A stretch of 46,192 bases of DNA from Parabacteroides sp. (lineage in GTDB: Bacteria; Bacteroidota; Bacteroidia; Bacteroidales; Tannerellaceae), in contig JALFJR010000041.1 of assembly GCA_022775005.1 (NCBI GenBank), positions 1 to 46,192 of the forward strand, given 5' to 3'. Below, one piece after another: positions 1-8,643 of the stretch; position 1 is the stretch's first letter; every line of letters starts with the position of its first letter. A program made the translations under genes and the position numbers. The notes below the pieces were generated by a model, which was not told where the DNA came from, ran no database searches, and worked only from the letters and a program-made list of their open reading frames with translations.

Positions 1-1
1 T

Positions 2-1129
2 GATGAACGAGTAATCTCGGTCAATCAGTCTTGGTTCCAACGAAGATTGAACTTCTTGCGTTTTGTCTGGGAACGTTTGGTGATATTCCTTTGTAATAAG
101 CTGAATCGCAAGGATCTGTTTCGGGTCTCTATCGCCAATACGGGTGTGAACTTAGCCGCTCATCCTTTGGTGAAAGAGGCGGATGTCATCCATCTGCATT
201 GGATCAACCAAGGATTCCTCTCTTTGAAAGGGCTTCGCCAACTGATTGCTACAGGCAAGCCCATTGTTTGGACGTTGCATGATATGTGGCCAGCAACGGC
301 GATATGCCATTACCCAGGAGATTGCACAAAATATCTGACAGCTTGTTCTCACTGCGCACTTTCTGTGCCGCATCCATTATGGGATTTAGCCGTCTCTACT
401 TTCCGACAGAAGGGCAGAGTTGCTTTGAACTCGATTACTTTCGTGGGATGCAGTCAGTGGATTGCTCAAAAGGCAAAGCAGGGGAAATGGCTGCAATCAG
501 CATCTTTTACATCCATACCGAATCCAATAGATGTGTCTATTTTTAAACCAGTGGAGAGAGTTGTCGCTCGTCGTCATTTTCATTTGGCAGAAGATAGACT
601 TTTCGTGTTATTTGCTGCTGCTAAATTGTCGGAAATTCGAAAGGGAGCTACCTATTTTGTGGAGGCTTGTCAAGAGCTATACCCTATTTATGGCGATCGC
701 ATGGAAGTGTTGCTGATGGGTAATAGTGCGGGTGAGCTGGAACAGCGTGTACCTTTCAAGGTAAATACGTTAGGTTATCTGTCTGATGCGCAAGAGATGG
801 CGTTGGTGTATAATTGTGCGGATCTGTTTGCGATTCCCTCTTTAGAAGATAACCTTCCCAATACCATCATGGAAGCGATGGCTTGTGGAACGCCTTGTGT
901 GGGTTTCCAAACAGGAGGTATTCCAGAAATGATTGATCATGAGCGAAATGGCTATGTCGCCCATTACCAGAACGCACAAGATTTAGCGAAAGGCATTCAA
1001 TGGGTGATCAATCATCCGAATCCAGAGGCATTACGCGAAGCTTGCGTGGAGAAGGTGCGGACACACTATACGGAGGCAGTGGTGGCGCAACAATACATCA
1101 CGTTGTACGAACAATTATTGAAGCGGTAG
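2..1129 (+). CDS. Glycosyltransferase family 4, 5' end outside the window
   Basis: The frame is open from base 2 through the TAG at 1127-1129, so the true start lies upstream; the TTG at 47 is only an internal codon. The visible part is about 375 residues. The N-terminal half carries IHLHW and WTLHDMWP, which resemble the acceptor-domain loops of WcaC/RfaB-like GT4 enzymes. The C-terminal half has the nucleotide-sugar binding signature (IPSLEDN, then EAMACGTPCV, then GGIPEMI). GT4 enzymes transfer a sugar from a nucleotide donor with retention of configuration, on the cytoplasmic face of the membrane. Seven bases separate it from the GT2 gene downstream, which suggests one polysaccharide or glycan operon. 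The donor and acceptor cannot be read from the sequence. Confidence 0.9.
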   Translation, partial: DERVISVNQSWFQRRLNFLRFVWERLVIFLCNKLNRKDLFRVSIANTGVNLAAHPLVKEADVIHLHWINQGFLSLKGLRQLIATGKPIVWTLHDMWPATAICHYPGDCTKYLTACSHCALSVPHPLWDLAVSTFRQKGRVALNSITFVGCSQWIAQKAKQGKWLQSASFTSIPNPIDVSIFKPVERVVARRHFHLAEDRLFVLFAAAKLSEIRKGATYFVEACQELYPIYGDRMEVLLMGNSAGELEQRVPFKVNTLGYLSDAQEMALVYNCADLFAIPSLEDNLPNTIMEAMACGTPCVGFQTGGIPEMIDHERNGYVAHYQNAQDLAKGIQWVINHPNPEALREACVEKVRTHYTEAVVAQQYITLYEQLLKR

Positions 1130-1136
1130 AGTACAA

Positions 1137-1901
1137 ATGACACATTTACAACCTAAATTTTCTATCATCACCATTACTTATAATGCGGAGCAATGGTTGG
1201 AGCGCACTATCTTGAGCGTGTTGAGCCAGTCTTATACGAACGTGGAATATATTGTGATTGATGGGGCTTCGACAGATCGAACCGTGGAGCTGATCAAGCA
1301 ATATGAGGCGGGCATCAGCTACTGGGTGAGTGAGCCTGATCAAGGACTGTACGATGCGATGAATAAAGGTTTGCGAAAGGCGACGGGGGATTATGTGTGG
1401 TTCTTGAATGCGGGTGACACACTTTATACGGCAGATACCTTGCAAAGTGTGGTGGCATCTCTGAAAAAGAGCGTATCTTTGCCCGACGTGCTGTATGGGG
1501 AGACGCAGATCGTGGATGCACAAGGTAGGGCTTTGGGCATGCGCCGATTGAAAGCGCCTCGTAAGCTGACATGGAAGCGTTTCCGAATGGGTATGTTGGT
1601 CTGCCATCAATCCTTTGTGGTGAAACGGAGCGTAGCGCCGGAATATGATACGACCTATCGCTGGGTGGCTGATTATGAGTGGTGTATTCGTTGCTTGAAA
1701 CAGGCGAAACGAATCAAGCATACCAATCTGATCCTATCCAACTATTTGGAGGAGGGTTTGAGCGCAGCAAATAGAAAGGCCTCTCTGAAAGAGCGTTATG
1801 CGGTGATGTGTCGTTATTATGGCACGTTGCCCACGATGCTCCTTCACGTATGGTTTGCGTTGCGCTTCTATACAGCGAAATGGATCAAAGGCAGAGTATA
1901 A
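1137..1901 (+). CDS. Glycosyltransferase family 2
   Basis: 254 residues, starting at the ATG seven bases after the preceding GT4 stop. The GT-A fold is plain: FSIITITYNAEQWLERTI at the N-terminus, the IDGASTDRT nucleotide-binding motif near residue 45, a DQGLYDAMNKG segment and the acidic motif WFLNAGDTL near residue 96. This matches the WcaA-like GT2 group that adds single sugars, with inversion, to a lipid-linked or surface glycan. There are no membrane spans. It is a likely operon partner of the upstream GT4 and possibly of the YfhO-like gene 25 bases downstream. The substrate is unknown. Confidence 0.92.
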   Translation: MTHLQPKFSIITITYNAEQWLERTILSVLSQSYTNVEYIVIDGASTDRTVELIKQYEAGISYWVSEPDQGLYDAMNKGLRKATGDYVWFLNAGDTLYTADTLQSVVASLKKSVSLPDVLYGETQIVDAQGRALGMRRLKAPRKLTWKRFRMGMLVCHQSFVVKRSVAPEYDTTYRWVADYEWCIRCLKQAKRIKHTNLILSNYLEEGLSAANRKASLKERYAVMCRYYGTLPTMLLHVWFALRFYTAKWIKGRV

Positions 1902-1926
1902 CGAAATAAATAGGATAAAGTAAGAT

Positions 1927-4449
1927 ATGAAAACTCTTTTAGCAAAATGGGGAAAACACCTGTTTGCCATTGTGATCTTCTTGGCGATGACGGTGGTCTA
2001 TTTTTCTCCAGCGGTACTCGACGGTAAGATGATCCGTCAGGGTGATATGGAAAAGGCGGCTGGTATGGGTAGCAGCCAGATGGATCAGTATGCGAAAACG
2101 GCGCAGCCGGGTGAGTTCAGCGCTTGGTCGGATGCGATGTTTGGCGGTATGCCCTATGCCGGGGGGTATGGTAATCCGGCACCCGATTTGCCTGATTATA
2201 ATTTGATTGAGACTCCTTTGAAGGGGATTGGCTACCTAAACGCAGGTATGGTGTTTACCGGATTGATCTGCTTTTACATCTTGATGTGTGTAATGGGCAT
2301 GAGCACTTGGTTAGCTATCGCCGGCTCGATCGCTTTTGCGTTAGCCTCTTACAATATTATTATTATTGAAGCGGGGCATATCACCAAAGCATATGTGATT
2401 GCCTATATGCCGATTACCTTGGCCGGAATGGCGTTGTTGTTCAAACGGAAACTGCTTTGGGGGGCGGTGCTCTTCCTGTTGGGTGTGGCGCTATCGATTG
2501 GTAATGGACACATTCAGATTACTTACTATCTGATGTTGCTTTGTGCGTTTATCTATTTGGGCTATTTAGTCAGCTGTGTTAAGGGAAAGGCCCTGAAAGA
2601 GTTGGGGATTACAACCGCTATCATGGTCGGTTGCGTGGTGTTAGCGGTATTGCCCAATGCGCAAGGTATGTATTCTCAGTGGGATTTGGGTAAGAACTCT
2701 ATTCGTGGCGCTACTGAATTGACCACTACAACCCCCTCTGGCGAGCAGATCTCCTCCGGTTTGGATAAGGATTATGCCTTTGCGTGGAGCTATGGCAAAA
2801 GTGAGTTGCTCACGTTGTTGGTGCCTAATGCTTATGGAGGTGCCTCTGGAGGTGCTTTAGGTGCGGATTCGGAACTGTACAAAGAGTTGAAAGCAAAAGG
2901 GGCTCAATTGGGCAAAGAGGTTAATGCACCGACTTACTGGGGTGACAAGAGCTTTACCTCGGGGCCAGTTTATATGGGAGCGTTGCTCTGTTTCCTGTTT
3001 GTGTTGGGTATGTTTGTCATTTCCAATCCGATGAAATGGTGGCTCTTTGCGGGAGCTCTCTTCTTGACGTTGTTGGCATTAGGCCGTAATTTCGACAGCT
3101 TCAACGACTTTATGTTCCATCACCTGCCGATGTACAACAAGTTCCGTACGGTGGAGATGGCTTTGGTCATCCCGGGCATGGTGTTGCCGATCATTGCCTT
3201 TTGGGGCTTGCGGGATGTATTGTGCGGTCAGGTGGAAGATGCGAAGTTGAAGAAGGGCTTGGTAGCCTCGTTGGTGATCACGGGTGGTCTTTCATTGATC
3301 CTCTGGTTGATGCCGAGCCTTTTCTTGGATTTCCGTTCGGCTTACGATGCGCAATATCAGATGCCGGATTGGTATTACAACGCCTTGTTGATGGATCGAG
3401 AGTCGTTAGCCTCTGCGGATGCGTTACGTTCGTTGTTCTTTATCTTGGCGGGGGCGGTACTGCTTTTCTGGTATTATACCAGCAAGAACCGACCGATGGT
3501 AGCGAACTATGTGATGGTTGGTGTGGCTGTTTTGATGTTGGTTGACCTGTGGACGGTGGATAAGCGTTATCTAAATGAGAAAAATTTCGTGCGTCAACAA
3601 CCGGCTGATGTCTATAAAGAGAGTGTGGCGGATCAGGCGATCTTCGAGGATAAGGATCCCTCTTTCCGTGTCTTGAATCTGAACAATCCCTTCCAAGAGA
3701 CGACCGTTTCATATTATCACCATTCTGTGGGTGGTTACTATGCGGCCAAGTTGCGTCGTTATCAGGAGTTGATCGACCACCGTTTGCAAGGTGAGTTGAA
3801 TGGGATGATTGAGGCCTTGCAAAAGGCGCAAACCGCCAATGACTTGATGGGTGCGTTTGCGGCTTCTCCCTCTCTGAATATGTTGAATACCCGCTATGTG
3901 ATTTATAATCCGGAGCAACCGCCTTTACGTAATCCGTTTGCCTTTGGCAACGCCTGGTTTGTGGATCAGGTGGAGATCGTGGAGAATGCTGATGCGGAGA
4001 TCGCTGCCTTGAATACGTTGAATCCATTGGTGAAAGCAGTTGTGGACAAACGATTTGCTGATCAGTTGAAAGGGTTCACGCCTGCGTTAGATTCCACGGC
4101 AACCATTCTGTTGGAGAGCTATCGCCCCAATCGGTTGGTGTACAAGACGGAGGCGAAGCGTGATCAGTTGGCTGTCTTCTCGGAGATTTACTATGATCCA
4201 GGGTGGAACGTCACGATTGATGGCAAGCCTGCCACTCATTTCCGTGCAGACTGGATCTTACGTTCGATGATTATTCCGGCGGGTGCGCATGAGGTGGTCT
4301 TTGAGTTTAAGCCGCAAGGTTACATCACCGCCTCTTACGTCGCTTCTTTCAGCTCCTTTGCGATCCTGCTATTATTGTTAGCAGCTATTCTATACTCGGT
4401 TGGAAAGGAATTTCGGAAAGGGAATGAGGAGAAAATAATGAAGGCATAA
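1927..4449 (+). CDS. YfhO-like multi-spanning membrane protein
   Basis: 840 residues. The start ATG at 1927 is followed by a positively charged stretch and a first membrane span (HLFAIVIFLAMTVVYF). Many hydrophobic segments follow up to about residue 550, then a large soluble region, and a final span near residue 815. The pattern fits the bacterial YfhO family, a GT-C-like superfamily that in Gram-positives is involved in glycosylating lipoteichoic acid. In Bacteroidales these proteins are common but of unproven function. The C-terminal domain (DPGWNVTIDGKPA) is typical of the family. Its position after two glycosyltransferases supports a role in envelope glycan assembly. It ends just before a repeat array and converges with the next gene. 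Confidence 0.82.
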   Translation: MKTLLAKWGKHLFAIVIFLAMTVVYFSPAVLDGKMIRQGDMEKAAGMGSSQMDQYAKTAQPGEFSAWSDAMFGGMPYAGGYGNPAPDLPDYNLIETPLKGIGYLNAGMVFTGLICFYILMCVMGMSTWLAIAGSIAFALASYNIIIIEAGHITKAYVIAYMPITLAGMALLFKRKLLWGAVLFLLGVALSIGNGHIQITYYLMLLCAFIYLGYLVSCVKGKALKELGITTAIMVGCVVLAVLPNAQGMYSQWDLGKNSIRGATELTTTTPSGEQISSGLDKDYAFAWSYGKSELLTLLVPNAYGGASGGALGADSELYKELKAKGAQLGKEVNAPTYWGDKSFTSGPVYMGALLCFLFVLGMFVISNPMKWWLFAGALFLTLLALGRNFDSFNDFMFHHLPMYNKFRTVEMALVIPGMVLPIIAFWGLRDVLCGQVEDAKLKKGLVASLVITGGLSLILWLMPSLFLDFRSAYDAQYQMPDWYYNALLMDRESLASADALRSLFFILAGAVLLFWYYTSKNRPMVANYVMVGVAVLMLVDLWTVDKRYLNEKNFVRQQPADVYKESVADQAIFEDKDPSFRVLNLNNPFQETTVSYYHHSVGGYYAAKLRRYQELIDHRLQGELNGMIEALQKAQTANDLMGAFAASPSLNMLNTRYVIYNPEQPPLRNPFAFGNAWFVDQVEIVENADAEIAALNTLNPLVKAVVDKRFADQLKGFTPALDSTATILLESYRPNRLVYKTEAKRDQLAVFSEIYYDPGWNVTIDGKPATHFRADWILRSMIIPAGAHEVVFEFKPQGYITASYVASFSSFAILLLLLAAILYSVGKEFRKGNEEKIMKA

Positions 4450-4462
4450 TGCCTAAAAAATC

Positions 4463-4582
4463 ATGGGCAATGCGCGATATTTTATTGCCCATGGTTTTCA
4501 AAAACGTTGCCCATGAAAAAATAAAATGTTGCCCATGCTTTTTTGTTGGGATGCCCATCATTTTTCAAAAAGACGGGCAACG
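4463..4582. repeat. Array A: six 8-bp boxes at an exact 22-bp period
   Basis: Boxes start at 4463, 4485, 4507, 4529, 4551 and 4573, each exactly 22 bases after the last. They read ATGGGCAA, TTGCCCAT (three times), ATGCCCAT and ACGGGCAA, so the outer boxes are inverted relative to the four inner ones. The 14-base spacers are AT-rich and partly alike (GGTTTTCAAAAACG, CATTTTTCAAAAAG). The array fills the gap between two convergent genes. It may act as a terminator-like folded element, but no family is recognised. The same unit recurs at 34051-34170. Confidence 0.85.
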
Positions 4583-4592
4583 TTTTTTGGGG

Positions 4593-5714
4593 TTATAAAT
4601 CCCGCATGAAACAGAGCAGCTTGCTTGTGAGACTTCCCCACGAGAGAGCTGCTTTTTCTTTGGCTATCTGTGTGGGAAGGAGGGCTTGCCAAGAGGGACT
4701 GAAAAGTGTACGGATGCCCTCGGCGATGGATGCCGGAGAGATGGCTTGTGTGACAATACCCGTTTTGGGGAGACCTATACTTTGTGCAAAGTCTCCAACG
4801 GGGGTGCTGACCATCGGTAGATCGAAATGATAGGCAACGGAGACCACTCCACTTTGTGTTGCGGAGCGATAGGGGAGTACCAACGCATCTGCGGCAGAAA
4901 AATAGGTGGGAATATCCTCATCGTGCACATAGCCATTATGCACAAATATGCGATCCTTTGCCAATGAGGTAGCTATCAATGCCTGGTATTTCTCAAAACT
5001 GCCGTAACACTCGCCTGCAATCACTAACTGATAATCTTCCGGCAAGAGATCCATTGCCTCAATCAGTAGATCCAATCCTTTGTAGGCACGAATCAAACCA
5101 AAGAACAGCAAGGTCTTGCGGGCTGGGTCAATTCCTAATCGGGCACATGCCGTCATGCGATCCTGCTTGGTACCGAAATGATTGTATAAAGGATGTGGGT
5201 GTTGCACGAATTGGGCTTTGGGGCAGAGCTGACGTAGGTCGTTTGCCACATTATCGCTCAACACCAGGAATCCGTGGCATTGCTGGAAAAGCAACTTCGC
5301 CATGGGTTTGTCAAAGAAACGAGGCTCATGTGGAATCGCATTGTGAATCAAGGTGATCACCTTGCATTGTCGTTTCAAGCGATTGGCGATGTGTGCGTAG
5401 CCGGGTACAAAGAAAGACATCCAATAACTGATAATCAATACTTCCGGACGGAAAGCCTCTATGGCTTTCACCGTCTGAAAGTAGGAGAGCGGGTTGATGC
5501 TATCCAACACCCGCTCATTAGGTATGGCCATCGCTTGATCGCCCTCCTCCACATACTGCGTCTTGCCGGGAAATAACAAATCGGGATATAATCGTTTGAA
5601 ATTAAATGCTTTTACCTCATGGCCATCTTGGATAAGCTGACTGTAGAGCATACCGCTAAATTGAGCGATACCGCCGCGGTACGGGTATATGGGGGAGAGG
5701 ATAGCGATGCGCAT
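4593..5714 (-). CDS. Glycosyltransferase family 4
   Basis: 373 residues, read from the ATG at 5714 to the stop at 4593. The N-terminus (RIAILSPIYPYRGGIAQFS) is the glycine-rich acceptor loop typical of GT4. The C-terminal domain has LFFGLIRAYKGLDLLIEA and VLPYRSATQSGV, the usual donor-binding region in a retaining GT-B enzyme. It starts five bases after the ahcY stop, so it is the last gene of the long gyrB-led minus-strand run. Its link to ahcY looks positional rather than functional. The substrate is not readable. Confidence 0.9.
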   Translation of the reverse strand: MRIAILSPIYPYRGGIAQFSGMLYSQLIQDGHEVKAFNFKRLYPDLLFPGKTQYVEEGDQAMAIPNERVLDSINPLSYFQTVKAIEAFRPEVLIISYWMSFFVPGYAHIANRLKRQCKVITLIHNAIPHEPRFFDKPMAKLLFQQCHGFLVLSDNVANDLRQLCPKAQFVQHPHPLYNHFGTKQDRMTACARLGIDPARKTLLFFGLIRAYKGLDLLIEAMDLLPEDYQLVIAGECYGSFEKYQALIATSLAKDRIFVHNGYVHDEDIPTYFSAADALVLPYRSATQSGVVSVAYHFDLPMVSTPVGDFAQSIGLPKTGIVTQAISPASIAEGIRTLFSPSWQALLPTQIAKEKAALSWGSLTSKLLCFMRDL

Positions 5715-5719
5715 AGTCT

Positions 5720-7138
5720 TTAATATCTATAATGATCTGCTTTGTATGGACCTTCAATCTTTACGCCAATGTAGTCGGCCTGCTTCTGCGTCAAGGTAGA
5801 GAGCTTCACACCGATACGCTCCAAATGCAGACGAGCCACCTCCTCGTCGAGGTGCTTCGGCAAGCGGTAAACACCGATCTCGTACGGCTTTTGCCAGAGA
5901 TCCATCTGTGCCAGAACCTGATTGGTGAAAGAGTTACTCATCACGAAAGAGGAGTGTCCTGTGGCGCAACCTAAGTTCACCAAACGACCCTCTGCCAACA
6001 AGAAGATGGCATGGCCATCGGGGAAGGTGTACTTATCTACCTGCGGCTTGATGTTCAAGTGCTTAATGCCCGGATAGTTGATCAACTTATCCACTTGAAT
6101 CTCGTTGTCGAAGTGACCGATGTTGCAGACAATGGCTTGATCTTTCATCTGCTCCATGTGCTCGATTGTGATAATGTCGCAGTTTCCTGTGGTCGTCACG
6201 AAGATATTACCCTCTTTCACGGCCTCTTCCATGGTTGTCACCTCAAAGCCCTCCATAGCGGCTTGCAAGGCACAGATCGGGTCAATCTCCGTCACCAACA
6301 CACGTGCGCCATAGGAACGCATGGAGTGTGAGCAACCTTTACCTACATCCCCATAACCAGCGACAACTACCACCTTACCTGCGATCATCACATCCGTTGC
6401 CCGCTTTATGCCATCGGCCAGTGACTCGCGGCAGCCATAGAGGTTGTCGAACTTGGATTTCGTCACAGAGTCGTTTACATTGATGGCTGGTACCAACAGT
6501 TCGCCTCGCTCCATCATCTGATACAAGCGGTGAACACCGGTTGTGGTCTCTTCAGAAACGCCCTTCATCTCGGCTACCGTGCGATGCCAACGTTGGTTAT
6601 CCTCTTGCAAGATACGGTTTAAGGTATCTAAGATGACCTGCTCCTCATGGTTATCACCCTTGCGATTGATGCTTTCCGGGTTCTCTTCTGCTCGATAGCC
6701 CATATGCACTAACAGGGAGGCGTCTCCTCCATCATCCACGATCAAGTGTGGGCCTTTGCCATCGGGGAAACGAAGTGCCATCTCGGTACACCACCAATAT
6801 TCCTCTAAGCTCTCGCCTTTCCATGCGAAGACGGGAACACCGTCGGCTGCGATAGCAGCTGCCGCATGATCTTGTGTGGAGAAAATATTGCAGCTGGCCC
6901 AACGAACGTCTGCGCCTAAAGCGACCAACGTCTCGATCAAGACCGCTGTCTGGATAGTCATGTGTAAAGAACCAGTGATGCGTGCCCCCTTCAACGGTTG
7001 TTGAGCGGCATACTTCTGACGCACAGCCATTAAACCGGGCATCTCATGCTCGGCGATCTCGATCTCCTTACGACCGAACTCAGCCAAACTCATATCTGCC
7101 ACCTTATAGGGCAGATCATTCGGAAATAATTGTGACAT
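5720..7138 (-). CDS. ahcY: Adenosylhomocysteinase (SAH hydrolase)
   Basis: 472 residues, full length for the bacterial form. It hydrolyses S-adenosylhomocysteine to adenosine and homocysteine, relieving product inhibition of methyltransferases and feeding the activated methyl cycle. Signature pieces include [29 protein letters not shown] and the NAD-binding loop [10 protein letters not shown]. The C-terminus ends in KADHYRY, the conserved tail that reaches the neighbouring subunit. The enzyme is a cytoplasmic, NAD-dependent homotetramer. It lies 46 bases downstream of sufE and 5 bases upstream of the GT4 gene, on the same strand. Confidence 0.98.
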   Translation of the reverse strand: MSQLFPNDLPYKVADMSLAEFGRKEIEIAEHEMPGLMAVRQKYAAQQPLKGARITGSLHMTIQTAVLIETLVALGADVRWASCNIFSTQDHAAAAIAADGVPVFAWKGESLEEYWWCTEMALRFPDGKGPHLIVDDGGDASLLVHMGYRAEENPESINRKGDNHEEQVILDTLNRILQEDNQRWHRTVAEMKGVSEETTTGVHRLYQMMERGELLVPAINVNDSVTKSKFDNLYGCRESLADGIKRATDVMIAGKVVVVAGYGDVGKGCSHSMRSYGARVLVTEIDPICALQAAMEGFEVTTMEEAVKEGNIFVTTTGNCDIITIEHMEQMKDQAIVCNIGHFDNEIQVDKLINYPGIKHLNIKPQVDKYTFPDGHAIFLLAEGRLVNLGCATGHSSFVMSNSFTNQVLAQMDLWQKPYEIGVYRLPKHLDEEVARLHLERIGVKLSTLTQKQADYIGVKIEGPYKADHYRY

Positions 7139-7184
7139 ATCTAATATAATGTATAAAGCTGATTGTTTGTTTACCTACTCCTGG

Positions 7185-7613
7185 TTATCCCTGCATCTCT
7201 TTCGCCCGAAAAGCCATCGCATAGAGGCGCATCTGTTTCACCATAGCGACCAATCCGTTGGATCGGGTGGGAGAGAGGTGCTCTTTGAGTCCTACCTTCT
7301 CGATGAAGTACAGATCCGCATCGAGAATCTCCTGCGGAGTGTGATCGCTCAATACCTGAATCAACAAGGATACAATGCCTTTGACGATAACGGCATCGCT
7401 CTCTCCTTGGAAGTGGATCTTGCCATCCACGAAGTCTGCCTGCAACCATACACGGCTCTGGCAACCCTCGATGAGGTTACTCTCTGTTTTATAACGTTCA
7501 TCGAGTGGAGGCAGTGAGTTGCCCAAGTCTATTAGTAACGCATACTTGTCCATCCAATCATCAAAGGCGGAAAACTCGTCAATGATGTTATCTTGCAGTT
7601 CGTTGATACTCAT
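7185..7613 (-). CDS. sufE: SufE-type cysteine desulfuration protein
   Basis: 142 residues. SufE accepts persulfide sulfur from the cysteine desulfurase SufS and passes it to the SufBCD scaffold for Fe-S cluster assembly in the cytoplasm. The acceptor cysteine is Cys51 in IEGCQSRVWL, the invariant SufE motif, and the length fits the family. No sufS or sufBCD gene is in the window, so this is a detached family member. It lies 12 bases after the M28 gene and 46 bases before ahcY, apparently in the same transcript. A CsdE-like role is the alternative. Confidence 0.93.
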   Translation of the reverse strand: MSINELQDNIIDEFSAFDDWMDKYALLIDLGNSLPPLDERYKTESNLIEGCQSRVWLQADFVDGKIHFQGESDAVIVKGIVSLLIQVLSDHTPQEILDADLYFIEKVGLKEHLSPTRSNGLVAMVKQMRLYAMAFRAKEMQG

Positions 7614-7625
7614 TTCGTTTTCTTT

Positions 7626-8621
7626 TTATTGATTGTAAATCACCTCCAAGACGGTTTGCCCTACGGCTTGTAACGTCTCTCGGTCGATATTATCCATGTT
7701 GTCTTGTTGGGTGTGCCAGTAGGAAGCGAATCCTGTTTCCGTATCGGGATCATAATTAATAATGTCAATTGATGGGATGCCTCTGCCACTGATCACATAT
7801 TGATGGTCATCGGTGATGGCACCGCCATCTGCATTGATAAAATACTTGCCATACCCTAAGTCGCGCGCCTTGCTCCATACCATCTGCACGATGGGAGCTG
7901 CTGACCGCATACTTTGAAATTCCCGGAAGAAGGTGGCTCCTTTTCCGCCAACCATATCTAAGAGTATGCCAAACTCCGCTTTGTAGTTCTTGACGTGTGG
8001 ATTCTTTGCCCAGAACTGTGAGCCTAAACACCAGGTATCCGGTTGGTAGTCATCGACAAACTCCGGCGTGCCATAATCTTCCGCATCACAGAAGAGGATG
8101 TCCACACCGATATTGGGAGCTTGTTGACCCAACTGCCTGGCGATCTCCAACAACACGCCTACGCCACTGGCGCCATCATCTGCACCCTCTAACGGTTTAC
8201 GCAGGTTGGCGGGATCTGGATCATGATCTGAATAGGGACGACTATCCCAATGGGCAAAGAGCAACACTCGCTTGGATTGTTCCGGATTGTAGGAGCCAAT
8301 TAGGTTGCGAGCCTCCAGCAGTGTCCCGTCATAAGCTTTGAGATTGGCCTCTTGCACATACAGCTGTGCCCCAAAACGGGTCAGTTCGGCAGCCAAGTAG
8401 TCGCCACATTGCTTGTGTGCCTTGCTGTTAGGCACACGAGGACCAAAAGCAACTTGGTTCGCCACATAGGTATAAGCGCTATCGGCCTCGAATGTAGGTG
8501 CCTTCGAGGTTGTTACGGGGGGTTGTGGAGTAGTTGTTGTCGTTGAGCCCTGCTCTGGGCTTCCTGCTGACCCACAAGCCATCAGCAGGAAGAGTGAGCA
8601 AAGAGGGATAAGTTTTACCAT
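7626..8621 (-). CDS. M28-family zinc aminopeptidase / glutaminyl cyclase-like lipoprotein
   Basis: 331 residues. The N-terminus is a lipoprotein signal peptide with lipobox LMAC and acylated Cys16, followed by a Ser/Thr/Pro-rich linker, so the mature protein is envelope-anchored. The catalytic domain shows FAHWDSRPYSDHDP (first zinc histidine), GADDGASGVG (bridging Asp and nearby acid) and DAEDYG. This is the arrangement of M28 peptidases and the related glutaminyl-peptide cyclotransferases. Family members either remove N-terminal residues from peptides or cyclise N-terminal glutamine. The two cannot be separated with certainty here. It sits 22 bases downstream of the first C26-M19 gene, so a shared role in peptide processing is plausible. 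Confidence 0.88.
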   Translation of the reverse strand: MVKLIPLCSLFLLMACGSAGSPEQGSTTTTTPQPPVTTSKAPTFEADSAYTYVANQVAFGPRVPNSKAHKQCGDYLAAELTRFGAQLYVQEANLKAYDGTLLEARNLIGSYNPEQSKRVLLFAHWDSRPYSDHDPDPANLRKPLEGADDGASGVGVLLEIARQLGQQAPNIGVDILFCDAEDYGTPEFVDDYQPDTWCLGSQFWAKNPHVKNYKAEFGILLDMVGGKGATFFREFQSMRSAAPIVQMVWSKARDLGYGKYFINADGGAITDDHQYVISGRGIPSIDIINYDPDTETGFASYWHTQQDNMDNIDRETLQAVGQTVLEVIYNQ

Positions 8622-8643
8622 ATTCAGTCTGATTGTTTACAGT

